Below, one piece after another: positions 1 through 13,443 of a DNA stretch of 64,000 nt. Numbering within the stretch: position 1 is the stretch's first letter; the number at the start of each line of letters is the position of its first letter. The notes under the pieces are model-generated. The model was not told where the DNA came from, did not search any database, and saw only the letters and a program-made list of their open reading frames with translations. Location: NCBI RefSeq assembly GCF_026212465.1, contig NC_080049.1, positions 19,244,036-19,308,035 of the forward strand, given 5' to 3'. Origin of the DNA: Amaranthus tricolor (lineage: Eukaryota; Streptophyta; Magnoliopsida; Caryophyllales; Amaranthaceae). The translations under genes were made by a program, and so were the position numbers.

Positions 1-1859
1 AAATCAGTAAAATACGTCTTCCACTTGTCTATCATATCTGCAAGAATCGGCTTTAAAAATAAATTAGTATCATCATGCGAATGTTTATGAAGATGATTAA
101 AAATAGTAATACATTCACTTATTACTAAGTGGACGTTTGGTTCGTAAACATATGAAAAAATCTTAGTTGCGTGGACATACGCTTCTAATATTTTCTGTAC
201 GCCTATAGCTAGTTCCCATGTTTCATCACTTATACGGCTATCTGTACACTCAATATACAGTTGTGTTATAACCGGACGATAAGCAATAGCCTTTTTTAAT
301 AAATCATGGGTTGAGCCCCAACATGTAGGAGTATCTAATGACCAATATACTTTTTTTAGTTGATAATGGTCACATAATTGCTTATATCTTCTCTTTACAT
401 GTCCAACTCTAAGCCACTTTACTATGTCTCTAATGGGATCTAATAAATCACTTAGTTTGTCTAATACCTACTTGGCAAGATAAGTTAACAATATGAGCAC
501 AACAACGTACATGTAATAATCTACCACCAAGGATAAAACTAAAAGCAGGTTCGTTATACAAAAGTTCGATGCATTTAATGTTGGCAGTTGCATTTTCAAT
601 AGAACAACAAAATATCTTATCTAACAAGTTTTATTCTTTACATATCTCTGTTAATCTATATTTTATGTATTCACCCGTATGTCTTTCGAGTATTAACTCA
701 AAAGCAATTATTCTTTCTTGAATAATCCAATTATGATCTATTCAATGTGCTGTTACACACATATAAGGTTCTAAATGTGGGAAAACAGACCAAATATCAA
801 TTGGTATGCTAACCCTACCATTAAAATATTTAAACATTTCTACTAATTTATAGCGCTTTGATTCATATAATTTTATTGTGCGTCGTTTAAGAGTGTTCCT
901 AGGGATTACTCTATATTGTGGTTGCAAAGTTTTTCTAGTGTAATACTCGCATGCCTTACTTTCACCATGGATAAATGGCAATTCATCACAAATTACATAT
1001 TTAGAAAATTGATCAATCATATCATTACGATTATATTTAAAAGGCATACCTACACCGGGATATCCCTCTGTCGGCTTTCACTTGTGGTCCCGTTGCCGCT
1101 TGCTGCATGAGTTTCTTTTGTGATTCCATGCTTCTTTGCCAAATGTTTGTTAAAATATTATGTACCACCACCTAACACGTATTCATTAAACACAATAAAT
1201 GAATTTCTAATACATTCTTGATTTACAAAATATAAATATCATGTATGTATAAAAACTTAAAAAGTATTTACCTCTGCTGAAATTGTATGAAACTAAGGTC
1301 TTTACCCTTTGACTTTCACAAATTTGACAAGTGCATAAGAAAACATCCGGATTGTCGGTTGGTTCTTTTATAAAATACGACCACACATGTGAAACAACTC
1401 TAGCACTAAGAGGTGGCATTGCCGGAAAAGGTTGTTTTATTGGTTCACCTTCATCTAAATTTAAATATAAAGACATACTCAAATACCACAATATATAAAT
1501 AAATAATAATTTAAAATTTAATCAATTTGAAGAATAAAATTATAAAACTAATCGATACTTCGGAAATTGACTCGTTTACCACGAGCTTGTCTTTGTTGTT
1601 GTTGTTGTTGTAGTTGTTCTTCATGTGATCTCGTTAATGACTGTCGAGATCTATGTATCCCAATAGGGGTCGTTGGTTCCTCTTCTTGTTTATCTTCTTC
1701 TTTAATTTGTATTTCTCTTTCCACTTCTTCTGCATAATCGTGTAATTCTTGGTCGTACCCTTCTGGATAATTTGGTTCAAAATTATAATTACTAACCGAA
1801 GGTGTTGTTGATACCGACGGAGTTAAAGTGACATTTTGTTTGGAGCTAGAACCTCTCAA
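1..1859 (-). pseudogene. Broken hAT transposase (BED finger plus RNase-H-like body)
   Basis: Read on the minus strand: 1548-1859 encodes an acidic, Gln-rich leader of about 100 residues. 1270-1470 encodes a BED-finger-like piece (SHVWSYFIKEP, then CTCQIC). 742-1047 encodes the start of the catalytic body (DELPFIHGES, IDIWSVFPH, MCVTAH), similar to plant RICESLEEPER/DAYSLEEPER-type transposases. Between 740 and 1 the frame continues with recognisable blocks (HVRCCAHIVNL, TPTCWGSTHDLL) but is cut by a TAA in place of Trp near 645 and by a frameshift near 465-480. The C-terminal dimerisation region is outside the window. It cannot make an intact transposase as it stands. Confidence 0.75.
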
Positions 1860-2139
1860 TGATTTTGCTACTTTAATAACTTTTTAGAAGTTTTTTTCAA
1901 AAAAGAAGATATGATAATATTGAAATTATAATGGAATTAAGAAATAAATAAATAATTAAAAGACTAATTATGTAATTAAGAAATAATTAAAAAACTAATT
2001 ATGTAATTAAGAGAATAATTGCGTAATTAAATAATTAAGTAGAGAGAGTAGGAGAAGAGATGAATTGTGAATGAAAATGATTGAAAGTGTGGAGTATTTA
2101 TACAAAAAAATCCCCAACGGCTAGTTAATGGCTAGTTTT

Positions 2140-2410
2140 TGAACGGTTTCAAAGAACCGCTGGGCTGGGTTGGGTGAACCGCCTGGTTCCAAGGAACCGT
2201 TGGGCCAGATGAACCAATCCGGTCCAGTTCCCAGTTTCGGGGCGGTTCCTTGGAACCGGTGGTCCGGGTGAACCGGTCCGCAGTTCTTTGGTCCGGTTCA
2301 GGCGGTTTTTTTCGGCGGTTTCACGGTTCCGCGGTTTGGGCCGGTTCGAAACCTGTCGCAAACGGTTTCGGTTTTGGGACGGTTTCAAGCGGTTCGGTTC
2401 CGGGTAACCC
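2140..2410. repeat. Subterminal GGTTC/GAACC motif array of the hAT element
   Basis: About 270 bases with very dense GGTTC, GAACC, CGGTT and AACCG motifs in both orientations, lying just inside the terminus at 2428. Such arrays are transposase binding sites in hAT elements. The GC-rich composition stands out against AT-rich flanks. Frames through it (for example 2149-2388) are by-products of the repeat. Confidence 0.7.
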
Positions 2411-2436
2411 GCTCCGTGGCCATCACTACCTACTGT

Positions 2437-3225
2437 ACAATTAATTTAAAAAAAAACAGTTAAATAATTGAAATAAAATCAGAAAAAGTAAAAAATTAGT
2501 AAAATAAAAAAATAAAAATAAAAATTAATCACCCAAACAACAAACTCCTCCCTCACCGCATTCGCTCCCCAATTGCCACCACCTCATCTTCTCTCTCTGC
2601 TCTTCCCATATCCCAACCTGCCACCACTGCAACCCTTTTGCCTACCTATCCCCAACAGCCACCACCCCATTTTCTCTCCGTGCCCCTCCCCAAGCCACCA
2701 CTCATCCCCTCTCCCTACCCCTTCCAAAATGTACCACCCACAAGCTCAAAATTAATGGCTGTAAACCAACACCAACACAGACTTTGTAATCCAAAATGGT
2801 GAAGATTTCTCTTTGTTAGCTTTTCTTGGAAGGATCAAAATGTTTTTCTGATCAACATCATCAACTTCCATTAATTGTCCCCTCCTTCCTCTTGTAATTG
2901 CAATTGTGATGGTCCATTCTATTTCACCGGATGATTAAATTATTGTGGTGGTGGTGGTTAAGGCTGCAACGGGATTGAAGCTAGTTGATCGTGGGGAGAG
3001 GAGGGGAGGGTAGTAGCGGGAGGAGGGGTATTTTAATTTTTTTTAACTTTTTTTATAATTATTTTTGTTATTTTATTGTATTTTATTATTATTTTTTTAC
3101 CTAGTAGTTTAGATTATTTATGATCAGACAAAAATTAATATTATTGGAAAAAAATCAGTAAAAGTTAAATATTATATTAGCATTTTCATTTGTAAGGTGT
3201 TTAAATTGATTTTATGATTTAAAAT
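2437..3225. other. Intergenic stretch, C-rich then AT-rich, no gene seen
   Basis: Contains an AT-rich spacer, a C/CT-rich segment (2540-2750) whose Pro/Ser-rich frame lacks any recognisable domain, and a G-rich patch near 2990-3030. I see no gene or complete mobile element. Confidence 0.5.
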
Positions 3226-3229
3226 TAGA

Positions 3230-3665
3230 AAAATTATCAAGAATAATTAAATTTTTTCATGATTTTTCTACGGTAATTTCACCTATTGATTAATCATGAA
3301 TAATTCCAACTTTAAAGTATTTTCCTAGAGTAAATCCGGTTACCGAATGACTTATTATAACAAGTTTTATTTTTTAAAAAACGATAAATTAAAATAAAAT
3401 AGCGAAAAAAATATTTAAAAAGTATTAAATTTTTTATTTTTTATTTTTTAATGATTTAGAATTTTTATGTAAATTTTCAAAATCTTTGTCTAATTTTACA
3501 TCAATTTTCAATTTATTTTTTTATGAATTATCTACTATAGCAGGTTATCGGGTTACCAAGCTTACTTTCGGCAAATACCCCTAAAATTGGGATTATTCAT
3601 GGTTAATTAATACGTGGCATTATTGTAAAAAATCATGAAAAGTTGGATCATTCTAAGTAATTGTT
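3230..3665. mobile_element. MITE-like element with long terminal inverted repeats
   Basis: The left half (about 3265-3375) and the reverse complement of the right half (about 3535-3645) match over roughly 110-130 bases with scattered mismatches. Shared blocks are tttttcatgattttt, catgaataat and ggttacc. The short AT-rich centre (3375-3530) has no coding potential, so the whole could fold as an imperfect hairpin. The target duplication was not resolved, so the superfamily is unknown. Confidence 0.6.
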
Positions 3666-3949
3666 ACTTAAAATTATCAAATTTAAATATCAAATGTTCT
3701 ATTTCTTTTTTTGTTGTTATTTTACGATTAGTGGAGAAACCATTTTTTAGGCGTGCAACAACCAATTTATTTAGTTTTTTTATATGAAAATGGGCTCAGA
3801 AGTCAAAAGAGTTCCTAAACCCAGAGAATCTGTTTCATTACAGTAATGGTAAACTTAACGCATTGAAAAAGATCCATCAAACCTCCACAATTTCATTATT
3901 AACACTGTCTTTCTGCTCAGATTACAAAAGAATACACCATTCACCAATG

Positions 3950-4253
3950 AATGATCGTCAAGGAACACTTATACACTAAGTACAAACATAACATAGGAAT
4001 ACAGAATACTACAATAGTGCAAATGCAATCTCAGCAACACTATGTACACACTCACGATCAATACTAATTTTGAAAAATGGTACAAAAAGGTGACTGTCAA
4101 TAGAATCGATGTAAGAGGAGAAGCTTATTTAAATGAGCTAATCTTGATGTAGTCGAGTTCTGCATATCCGTCTTTGCATTGATACCTCACCATGTCTCGC
4201 AAAAAAATTTTCTTGTGCATAAAAAAACGCTGTTATGAAAATTGTGAATTCTG
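3950..4253 (-). other. Probable 3' UTR of CSI1
   Basis: The minus strand directly downstream of the CSI1 stop codon has no further coding signal and becomes increasingly T-rich. The end near 3950 is a guess from composition; no poly(A) site was demonstrated. Confidence 0.35.
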
Positions 4254-7200
4254 CTATTTGTTAGACCATTGAAACTCTATTTCCAAATTTCTTGACGGAC
4301 CACTCTTGCTTTCTGGGAGGAGGGTATACTCGCCAGCAACAGCACCCAGCATTACTACTCTGTCAATCTGGATTGTCACCTTACCAAATGAACTCTACAA
4401 AAGCAAAGAGAAAGTTGGTATAAACAACAGTACAACAATGTAAAAGTTTTGCCATTATTTTCTTTTGTAAATTCCCAGTTACCTTTCCCACTTTGCTCTT
4501 GTTCTTGCAGGAAATGTGTAGTTTCTGGCCCTTTGGAGGACTTTCGAAGGACCACGTAAAGCTCTCGTCCCATTCTGGGGTAGGACCCGTAGAAACGATC
4601 TGACAAAACAAGGTGGGTTAGCTGGTTGGGGAAGGCAAAACATAGACCAATATCATAGTAATCAAGTTGATTGTAATGAAATACTAATTTGAATCCAATT
4701 CCTATATGCTCCCATCACCAAGTGCCATCATTAATACTTAAAACTCCTATTTATTAACACAACCATAACAAAAATGGCAAGTATTCACTCACGTCCTAGA
4801 AATCTAGAAAAACTATTTTATACATAGCAGATTACTTTAAAATTCAATCGCCAAGGCCCTTGTTGGCAGTAACATATTTACTTCTGGTAGCTCGTAGTTT
4901 TACATCAAGTAATATTTAATTTACACGAAGCATTACATAAGAAGGTTAAAACAATAGAATGCAAAAGAACGGAGTCTTGTGAAGTATGTAGAAAGATGTA
5001 GCAAAAAACAACACAATTAAACAATAAAAATAACTCAAATTAGTATAACAAATGACCAACACCTAATGGAATATGAAAACAATGCAGCGCTAAGTATCAA
5101 TAATTTCTAAAATTACATCATAGTTTCTATTTACGTTCAGTATGAATCCTTTCTGTAACGTAGTAAATCATGAAAGACAACAAATTAAGAAGATTGAGAG
5201 GAAAAAGGAGGACTATTCTCATGACATATTCAACAGTTGGAGAGCTCTCTTGGATACAACTTTAAATCATCCTATATTCTCAAAGAACAGTATGTATGAA
5301 AAACTTGTTTATAATTTAGCTAAACTCAGTCAATGCCTTTTGTATCAAGGTGATGATTAAAAATGGAGAAAAAGAAAAGAAATTGCAATATATCGAAGTT
5401 TAATATTACCTTTGTCTGTTTGGGTGGGGTATTCCCTAATGTAAGCTTGCAATATACACTTGGGTTTCCCACTGATTGCCTCATATTGTTTCCTCGCTTA
5501 ATTATAACAGATAGAGTTCCTGGCAGACATTGCAGCAGAAATTCAGCCTTCTCCTGGAAACGAGGTGGGCCAGATTGGATCAAATACTGCAGCAGAGGAA
5601 TTGCATCTGCAGCAGCAATAGATTGCGCACGAGATACTTCAGCCGGGCATGCAGCCCAAGCTTGTCTTAAGAGAAACAGAGCATCCAAGGCAGCTTCTTG
5701 AGTTGCCTCTGAGCCTGTTTTGAGAGAGGTTACGAGGTGGGGTATACTGAGGGTAGCAGGTTCAGTGGCTCTTAAACGTGGAAAGTTTCCAAAAAGTGCA
5801 TTCAAGGCTTTCAAATACTCCTCATTCACAGTCCCAGTCGCCCACAAATCTTTTTCAACAGCAGCTGAGAGAACAAAAAGATTGTTAGACAATAGAAATA
5901 TATGTTAAAACAAATAAATCAATAATGACGAACAAATAAAATTACTTAGAATGGAAAAATCAACTTCACTCTACTTGTTTCCCTAATCAAGTTGCTTGAA
6001 TAGATTTTGGGCCCCAGATACCATTTTAACTTCATTATTAAAATTTCACGATGAACAAGTGGACAAGATTAAGGCAACAAAGGTAGGTTGACGAAAGGGG
6101 ACTGAAATTGGCATTTGATCACTGCAACAGTTGTTAAATTATTAAATAAACTACACGAGAATTTTCTCCGTGTACTAAATGACAGTTGATAAAATGATAG
6201 GAATTCCTCATTTATATTAGATAACTATCAATCTAATTGTGCACCAGAAACAAGTCATGCAACATCAACTCAAGCCACACTATCTTATTGTGCACCAGTA
6301 AGAAAAACAAAAATGTTTTGAAATGCCTAGGAGATTGTAAAACAAGCCAGATACGGACATATGGTAAGTTTCAGAATGAGTTGGAGAAATTTACCAGTTA
6401 TAGCCCTGACAGTTTCACTGGACGCATATTCCTGGATTGTATTGTTGGCAAAGAGAAGCTTAACAAACATAGCTGCCTGCATTGAAGTTTCTGGATCGCT
6501 GGAACCAATTAAATCAAGAATTACTTGAACTCCACCTGCTTCTGCAACAGCTCTTTTATTTGCTCGACTGCATGTTACCAGGTTCTGAAGGGCACAGATG
6601 GCCACTACTTTCATTTCCTCAGAGGGCTGATCTTCAAGCAAATTAACCAAGGCACGGCAAGCTGAAACAGCATCAGCAGAACGAGCTAGAGCCTCATTCT
6701 GAAACAGATCACCCAATGCCAGAGTAGCCAACAATCTCACCTGCTGACCTTGTGTTTGAGGATCTAAAAGGTATTGAGATAAAGGTACAATAGCAGCCCG
6801 ACCAGCTTTGGATTCCCTTATTTTTACATTATTTAGCAACACTTCAAGCAATCTTGCAGAAGTTTCCTCACTCTGATGGCATCTAAGAAGCTCCAGGAGA
6901 GCCTCAATTGCACCACTTTCAGCCATAGCCTCAGCACTGGTTGAATCATCACTTTCCAACACCAGAAGAGCATTCAATGCTCCGGTTACAGTACTTTCTG
7001 AACCAGAATGAAGCAATCTTACGAGCACAGCAATAGGCACTTCCAAATAAAATTCAGAACTGAATTGCAAAATACAAGACAAAACAGAGGCAGCAGATTC
7101 CCACAAAGCATGAGGAAGTGAAGGATCAGCTTGCAATATCACCTTGGATAGCTCAATAACACCGCCTTCTTTCGCAATTTCATTTGGCCAAATAAGTGCA

Positions 7201-10200
7201 ATACTAACAAGAGCTTTGATAGCTCTCTGCTGTAAAATGTGTAAACCAGACCCACTTCCAAGTGCTTTTACAAGTGGACCAATTACTTGCTGTGTCAAGG
7301 GATCCTTCTGAATGTTCTCCTCCAACAATACATAGGACAAAAGCTCAGCAGCCAGTTGTTGTACAACGGGAACATTAGAGTCTAGTAATGGAATAACAGG
7401 TTCAATAGCTTGGTGAGAGGTCAATGTGTGGTCTGCACGACACTGTGGATGCTCTAAAATATTAACTAGAACCTGTAAGGCACTATGTTGTCCATCAGGC
7501 CCAAGGTCTGATCGCAACAGTAACATGAAAAGTGGCTCAACCACTTTAGCTGCTGATGGGCCTTTTGCAATTGTAGCATTATTTGTTAATATCCGGAGCA
7601 GTTCTGCAAAAGCAGCCGCGAGAAAATTGGGTGCTTCATAGAGTATATCAAGTATGCTTTCGATGACCCCAGCTTTCACCATTTCAGTCTTGCAATAAGG
7701 TCTGTCTTTTCCCAACTTCACCAAAGCTCTCGAAACGGACTCGTGAAGCAAGTAATTTCTGCTGTACAATAGGCCAACAAGAGGAATGACTGCACCATGA
7801 GCAGAAACCAGTTCAGCCAACTGCTCATCATCCAAGAGTTTATCTAAAGCATGCACAGCTGAATGCTGAGCAGGGGTGAATTCACTGACAAGGAGAGAGA
7901 CCAGAGGCTCAACACATCGCGCTGCAGCTACTGTAGACCTGATTCTTGTGTTTGCAAAGAGAACAGAGCATAGCTCAGCAGCATCGCCCTTCAGCTCCAT
8001 GGAACAGTTCGATGAAATAATTTTGCAAAGAACATCAACTGCAGTCATTTCTACATCTGCCACACCAAAGGCCCTTGAAGGGTTTTCACTTAACAGCCTG
8101 ACCAACGCCGCGATCGCAGCATGCTGCTCTCTCTCAGAGCCTGTGTTTAAAATTTCTACCAATGGCTGCACAGCTTGTCGAGCTGTTTCTGCATTTCTTA
8201 CATAATCTGCAGAAAATAAGCTTTCAAGTGCTTTGGCTGCACTGTACCTTGCCCTTCTTCCACCCAAGCGCAACACGGCTATTAGCTGGGTCACTGAACC
8301 AAACGCAGATTCATGCCTGCATATCTCATCACTACTAAACAAAATCCCCAAAAGATCTGTCGCAGCTTCTTCCGTAGCATCTTGAGGACCCAGAGAAAGA
8401 TATTTAGTCACTGCCTCTAGTGCTCCTGATTCAACCATCACCATCTTATTCGAGGGACAGTCTTTGGCAAGTTGGGTGAGAAACCCTAGGGCAAGGAAGG
8501 GAGCCCCTGGACGATCAGGAATTGGTTTGAGGAGATCAACAAGGGCAGGTATTGCTTTCCGAGGCATGGCTCCAACTCTAATGTCATCGACTCTAAACAA
8601 TCTCTCAAGAGTCACTTGATCAGGATAACGAGCTAAAGAGAACTCCTCGGATAATTTTAGAAGATCATATATATCTTGATCAGCACATCCAAGTGAAGCA
8701 ATTAGCCCGCCAGCTGCACCAGAGTTTGCAACAGATAACAGAGTTCCCCTGCTACCATTGCAGACCAAACTAGCCAATGCTTGGGCTGCAAAATATCTGT
8801 TTGCATGCTCTTCTGACCTCAACATATTAGCAATAACCGGAATGGATTTCATGGTTGCATGAGCTCGTATGATTTCTCTATCTTGAAATAGAATTGCCAG
8901 TAGTAAAGCATAAGTCCATATGCTACTATCTTCAATGACGTCAATCTGCGACAATTATAAAATAAAGCATGTGATTAAAAACATCGCAGAAAAAGAAAGA
9001 AACTTATAAGAGGTTCAAACAACAAAAACACAAAGTTACAAAAGAGCAAATGAAAATTCTCATTTAATTTAGAGTAAATGAACTACCTGAGAACGTGATA
9101 TCTTCTCTGTAAGCACATCAAGCCCTCCAGCTTCCATAATAACTTGTTTACTTTTCTCATCATGAGAAGCAAGTACAGAAAGAAACCACACAGCAATATT
9201 GGTACCATACACAATCTTTGTGCCAGGGGTGGCCTCTGTATTCCATTCATCTTCATTCAACTGAATGCAAATGCACGCCGACTCCTGCTGATTATCATTG
9301 TGGTCATCAAAAGAAGATTGAGAGGTAGTGAGCACTTCAACTAGAGCCTGTATGACATATGTGGATAATCTAGAGTCATTGAAATCCTCCACCACTCTCT
9401 GATGACCAACTGTAGTTGCACAAGAAAGGAGTGCAGCACCTCCAATCACAATTTTTTTATCCCTAGAACTAATAACTCTTCTAGCAATAGATTCAATACA
9501 GCAAGAAGAACTACAGATGATTTCCCCTAACACAACCAACTTATCACAGCACAGCCTCGACAATATTTCAATGGCTTTATCTTGCAAAGCTGGTGTAGCA
9601 CCTGCTATGCATGAAACTATTGGAGTGATGTGGTTTGGAGATTCTGCTAAAACTGCCCAAGCTGGTTTGATTTTTCCACCCAGAACTCCCGACCTCAACA
9701 AGTGAGCAAGCGCATCTAAGGCTTCTGATGTGCTAGCAGGACTATCATTGGCCAATTCTAACAAAGAAACCAAAGAAAGAACAGTACCAGCACGATTCAC
9801 ACATTCACACAGAGCATCATCAATTAAATGTCCATGCAGAAGACGTGCAATAGCAGCAGCAGCATGAGTTTTTCCAGAAAGTGTGCCCTCACGCAAAACC
9901 CTTGTGGCAGATAAAATAACCTCCTCGGGTGAAACCCTTTCAGAAAGTGTTTTTTCCATTAAAAGGTTTGCCACTGCACATATTGCCTGCTCTGCAACTT
10001 CAAGAACAGAAGAACTTGAAAGAGCAAGTAACCGAGGTAAAACATCGCTAGCAATGGAGTAAATATCAGGGTTTTCCCCTACTGAAAGAAAAAAAGAAGC
10101 AAGACATGATAAGGCTGCCACTAAAATTTTATCTGATTCTGAATTTATAAGTTTCTTGACTGAACAGAGAGTCTTAACTGCTATACTGCTCTCACGCAAG

Positions 10201-13200
10201 TCTTTTCTGTTATGAAAGATTTCAGCAAGTGTACAAGAACACTTTGCCAGAGTTTCTTCTTTTGCAGCGCCCAATATTTTGACCATCATCTCAATAGCAT
10301 CATTGGAAGCACTACCTTCCCGTAGAATATCATTAAGTGGGACCACTAACAACATGCATTTCAAAGCATCCAGAACATAAATTTTAGATTCAGGGAGGTC
10401 ACTGGTTAAAAGTGCAGTAAGTTGACTGATGGTAGAAGTATCAGACTTGTCAATTAGATGATGCAATGTTTTGGCAGCAATCTCCTTTCCATTTGAGCTC
10501 CCATTCTTCAATAACCACAAGAGTGCAGGAACAGCATCAGCACTCTCAACACATGCTCGTATATCTTCACTATGATTACACAAATTTCCCAATATTGTAG
10601 CAGAGTCTTCTTTGGCCTTTGAAGAACCAGTCTCCAAGATCTGGACCAGTGGGGGTATTCCACCAGCAGCGGTGATAGCCCATTTACTCTCATCATTTTC
10701 CATTGAAAGAAGAGAAAGCAATGCAACAGCACATTCCTGTTGCTGCTCTGACGACAATCCAAGAAGTGAAATTAATAGCTGGACACCATCACGCCCTTGA
10801 ATAGCATGCCAGAGACTATCTTGATCATCACAAATCTTCAAAAGGGATTTTACCAGCTCATCCTGAGCATCATTTGTCGCCATTGTGATCAAACCAACCA
10901 ACAAGCGCTTAGCATCAGCATTTGCAAGTTTTTTTGAGAGTACAGAATTCCCATACAAACTGGCAAGGGCCTCGATGGTGCGTTCTTGGACAAGAAATGG
11001 CAAGTTAGGTTTGAACTGCTTAATCAAAGTCTGCTCAACAGTTCTAGGGTCAGAGGCCTTTGTAGATTCAGCATCCTGGTCATATATCATTAGGGCAGAA
11101 GCTAGAGCTCCTAAAGTATCAGCAACCTGTGTAGGTGAAGTGCAAGATTCAAGGCTTCTTCCAAGGCTGGATATAACAGAAGACAACCCACCTGATATGT
11201 TTGCCAAGGCACACATTGCATTTTCCTGCAATGCTTGAGCATGCTCCCCTTGCATAAATTCTTTGGAAGGAGCAATGGTGGCATTTATGAGAGCTGGTAT
11301 GCCATTATAGTTTGCTATCTCTTTCCGTGCCTCTTTGCACTGAGCAGAAAGAGATTTAAGAGCACCAGCAGCTTCTGCTCTAACAGCTGCTTCATTACCA
11401 GGTCCTAACAACTTTAGGAGCTGTTTGACAGTCTCACTAGCCAAGACAGTAGGGCAGATTGTAGCATCCTCCATCATCATAGAAGCAAGAAGAAAGCATA
11501 CATTTGCTTGAGTACCAGGCTGCCCAATAGTCATCAATTTTACTAGTATATCCACTCCTCCCACTTGGACTGTTGCTGACCAAAATCCTTCTGTGCTTCC
11601 ACACAGATTTTTTAAAGCTCCAGTTAATAATTCGTCTACCAATTTCCTAGCTTCCCCTCTCTCTAGCTGTCTCCATAGCACTGGTACAACTCCTTCAGTG
11701 GAGAAAATTTTGGAGCCTACATGATCCCTTGCATCACCTTGGGAAACAGCATATAAAGCCTTTGCAGCAGCAACCTGACCATCAGAGGAGCTGGACCTAA
11801 GAAGACCAAGTAGAGGTGGTATGCAACCACCTAACAAAACCTTCACCCTCAGTTCATTCTCCTTACAGAGAGCCCCTAATACACGGCCAGCTTGTATTTT
11901 TACTGCTAGTGACCCTGATCTTAAAAGAGAAACAAGCACCGGAACTGCCTGCGAATGAGACCCTACCGCACTCAAAGCATTTTCACGTGTTTCAGTAAGT
12001 TCCAGCAGCTGCCTTAAAGTATACTCCTTCTCTTGAAAAGAGAACAAATTCTGCCTCAACTGCTCAATGCATTGGGCAACACTTGCTAGTGTCCCATCAG
12101 AATCCTCCATGCTACTTGTACGGTCTCTGCAAAGTCAAATCAACATACAAAGTTATCAAAGAACTTAGAATTTTTTTTTTGTTCAGCTAGCAAGTTGAGA
12201 CTGGCAAAAGATTATAAGGTCTACTCCAAGTGAAACATGCAAACAATGCACAACCGAAATACAAATAAATAACAGAAATAATCTTAGCCAAACTAACAAA
12301 TGATGAAATTTTTGACTTTTAAAACTACTAGAAATATGCTTTATCTAGTAGGAGTAATTAGTTTCAACGGAAGTTTTTCTAGATCAAAGATTTTCTAAAA
12401 TGGACATTTCTGGAAAGTTATGTGCTTATGGCTTCGTCACCTATCTGGATGTCATTTTTTTTTGTTTGGGGGGGTTGGGGGGTGGATCAACCTAAACTTA
12501 CTATGGTAATCAAACAATCACATGTTTTTACAATGTGATTATAGAGGGAAGTTTACTGGTTTGATGCCTTGTTGACTGCAGATTAAGACCAACTAGGAGT
12601 TGTGATCAGATAGGGAAGATATCCCCAGAAAATATTGAAACAAAAACTCAAAACCATCAAGCTGGCCGTTGCTGCTACCTTGGTTTACTATGTGCGAAAA
12701 GCTATAAATTCTGAGTTTTGGGAAATATATAGTTCCACCCCTGAAGTTCTTATGGAGAACCTAAGGCAAGAATTATGAACGTGATTCGTAGAAAAGAGAG
12801 GCAAATTATAAGTGGTTTAAAGCTCTGTTTGAGCTAAAAAGCACACGTTAAGAGCCCTTCCTAGATGGTACTGTCACTCCTTAGTTTCCTTACAGCTTGT
12901 GTGCTGCAGTTCCTGTTTAGTGATGCTTTTATCATGTTCGCACTCAGTCTATAAAGTTAATTGGAAAAACATCTGCTCATTCATCAAATTAATATATATG
13001 CCTTCATCTGGTTTCAAATCTATGCGCAGCTCAACTTACATTAAAAGAAACTGTAAATGATGTTTAGCAAACTACTTCCATGCACAGTGGTGAAAACAGG
13101 AAGTGACGTTTACCAAAGCACTTGTATGCACAGTGATGAAATACTTGTTATGTAGCTACTCCAAAATTCTTGCTAGTAAATTCAATTTATAAAGATGGCA

Positions 13201-13443
13201 CATAAACATTTTACTCAAGCATAAGATATTATCATCAATATCATGAGCAAAGGGAAATTTACGGGTTAGAATCAGGCAAGATTGAAGGATCTGGTAAATA
13301 GGCAATTGCTAGCCCTTTTTCTGGTAAACAAGACCAACATACAACATAGACAATAATATATAAAAATGAACTCCTAACCTCAACCCCAGTTTAGCAACAG
13401 ATCGTGGAGAAGGAGGTTCTGAGTCTTGGAATTTTCGATCCAT
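4254..13443 (-). CDS. CSI1: CELLULOSE SYNTHASE INTERACTIVE 1-like protein (ARM repeats plus C2 domain)
   Basis: Large armadillo-repeat scaffold linking cellulose synthase complexes at the plasma membrane to cortical microtubules. Coding exons on the minus strand: 13379-13443, 9087-12126, 6395-8945, 5410-5864, 4483-4599 and 4254-4394. All have GT-AG borders and consistent phases, giving 2122 residues from ATG 13443 to a TAG stop at 4254; known CSI1 is about 2150. ARM repeats fill roughly residues 60-1960, with family-typical blocks such as [19 protein letters not shown] and [22 protein letters not shown]-terminal C2 domain (about 1995-2110) contains [12 protein letters not shown] and ends [11 protein letters not shown]. 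The sequence is closer to CSI1 than to CSI2/CSI3 by my recollection. An alternative downstream start is ATG 12110 ([10 protein letters not shown]). A conserved upstream leader exon (14541-14612) lacks its ATG; see findings. No frame breaks were seen. Confidence 0.95.
12127..13378 (-). other. CSI1 intron between leader coding exon and large ARM exon
   Basis: 1252-base intron with donor ttgag|gttagg and acceptor tttgcag|agacc. It contains a G-run (around 12470-12485) but no coding element or transposon I can recognise. The next intron upstream (13453-14540) likewise shows nothing beyond AT-rich DNA. Confidence 0.7.

Larger units (their letters stand above)
1..2428 (-). mobile_element. hAT (Ac-like) DNA transposon, one end present, other end outside window
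   Basis: The right-hand end carries a hAT-type terminus: read on the minus strand the element opens with TAGTGATGGCCACGG at 2428, followed by about 270 bases packed with GGTTC/GAACC-type motifs (2140-2410), typical hAT subterminal repeats. Downstream on the minus strand come an acidic/Gln-rich N-terminal exon, a BED-type zinc-finger exon and a broken RNase-H-like transposase body that runs off the window start. An 8-bp target duplication should be cctactgt (2429-2436), but its partner lies outside the window. Family assignment rests on the TIR style and transposase fragments. Confidence 0.8.

Noticed and set aside
2149..2444. Open frames on both strands (79 and 64 codons) in the GGTTC-rich zone
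   Set aside because: They are by-products of the hAT subterminal motif array; Arg/Pro- or Gly-rich translations with no domain.
2573..2755. 60-codon Pro/Ser/His-rich frame
   Set aside because: Low-complexity CT-rich DNA, no homologous motif, no splice or start context.
7426..8205. Plus-strand frames opposite CSI1 exon 3
   Set aside because: Shadows of a well supported ARM-repeat coding frame on the minus strand.
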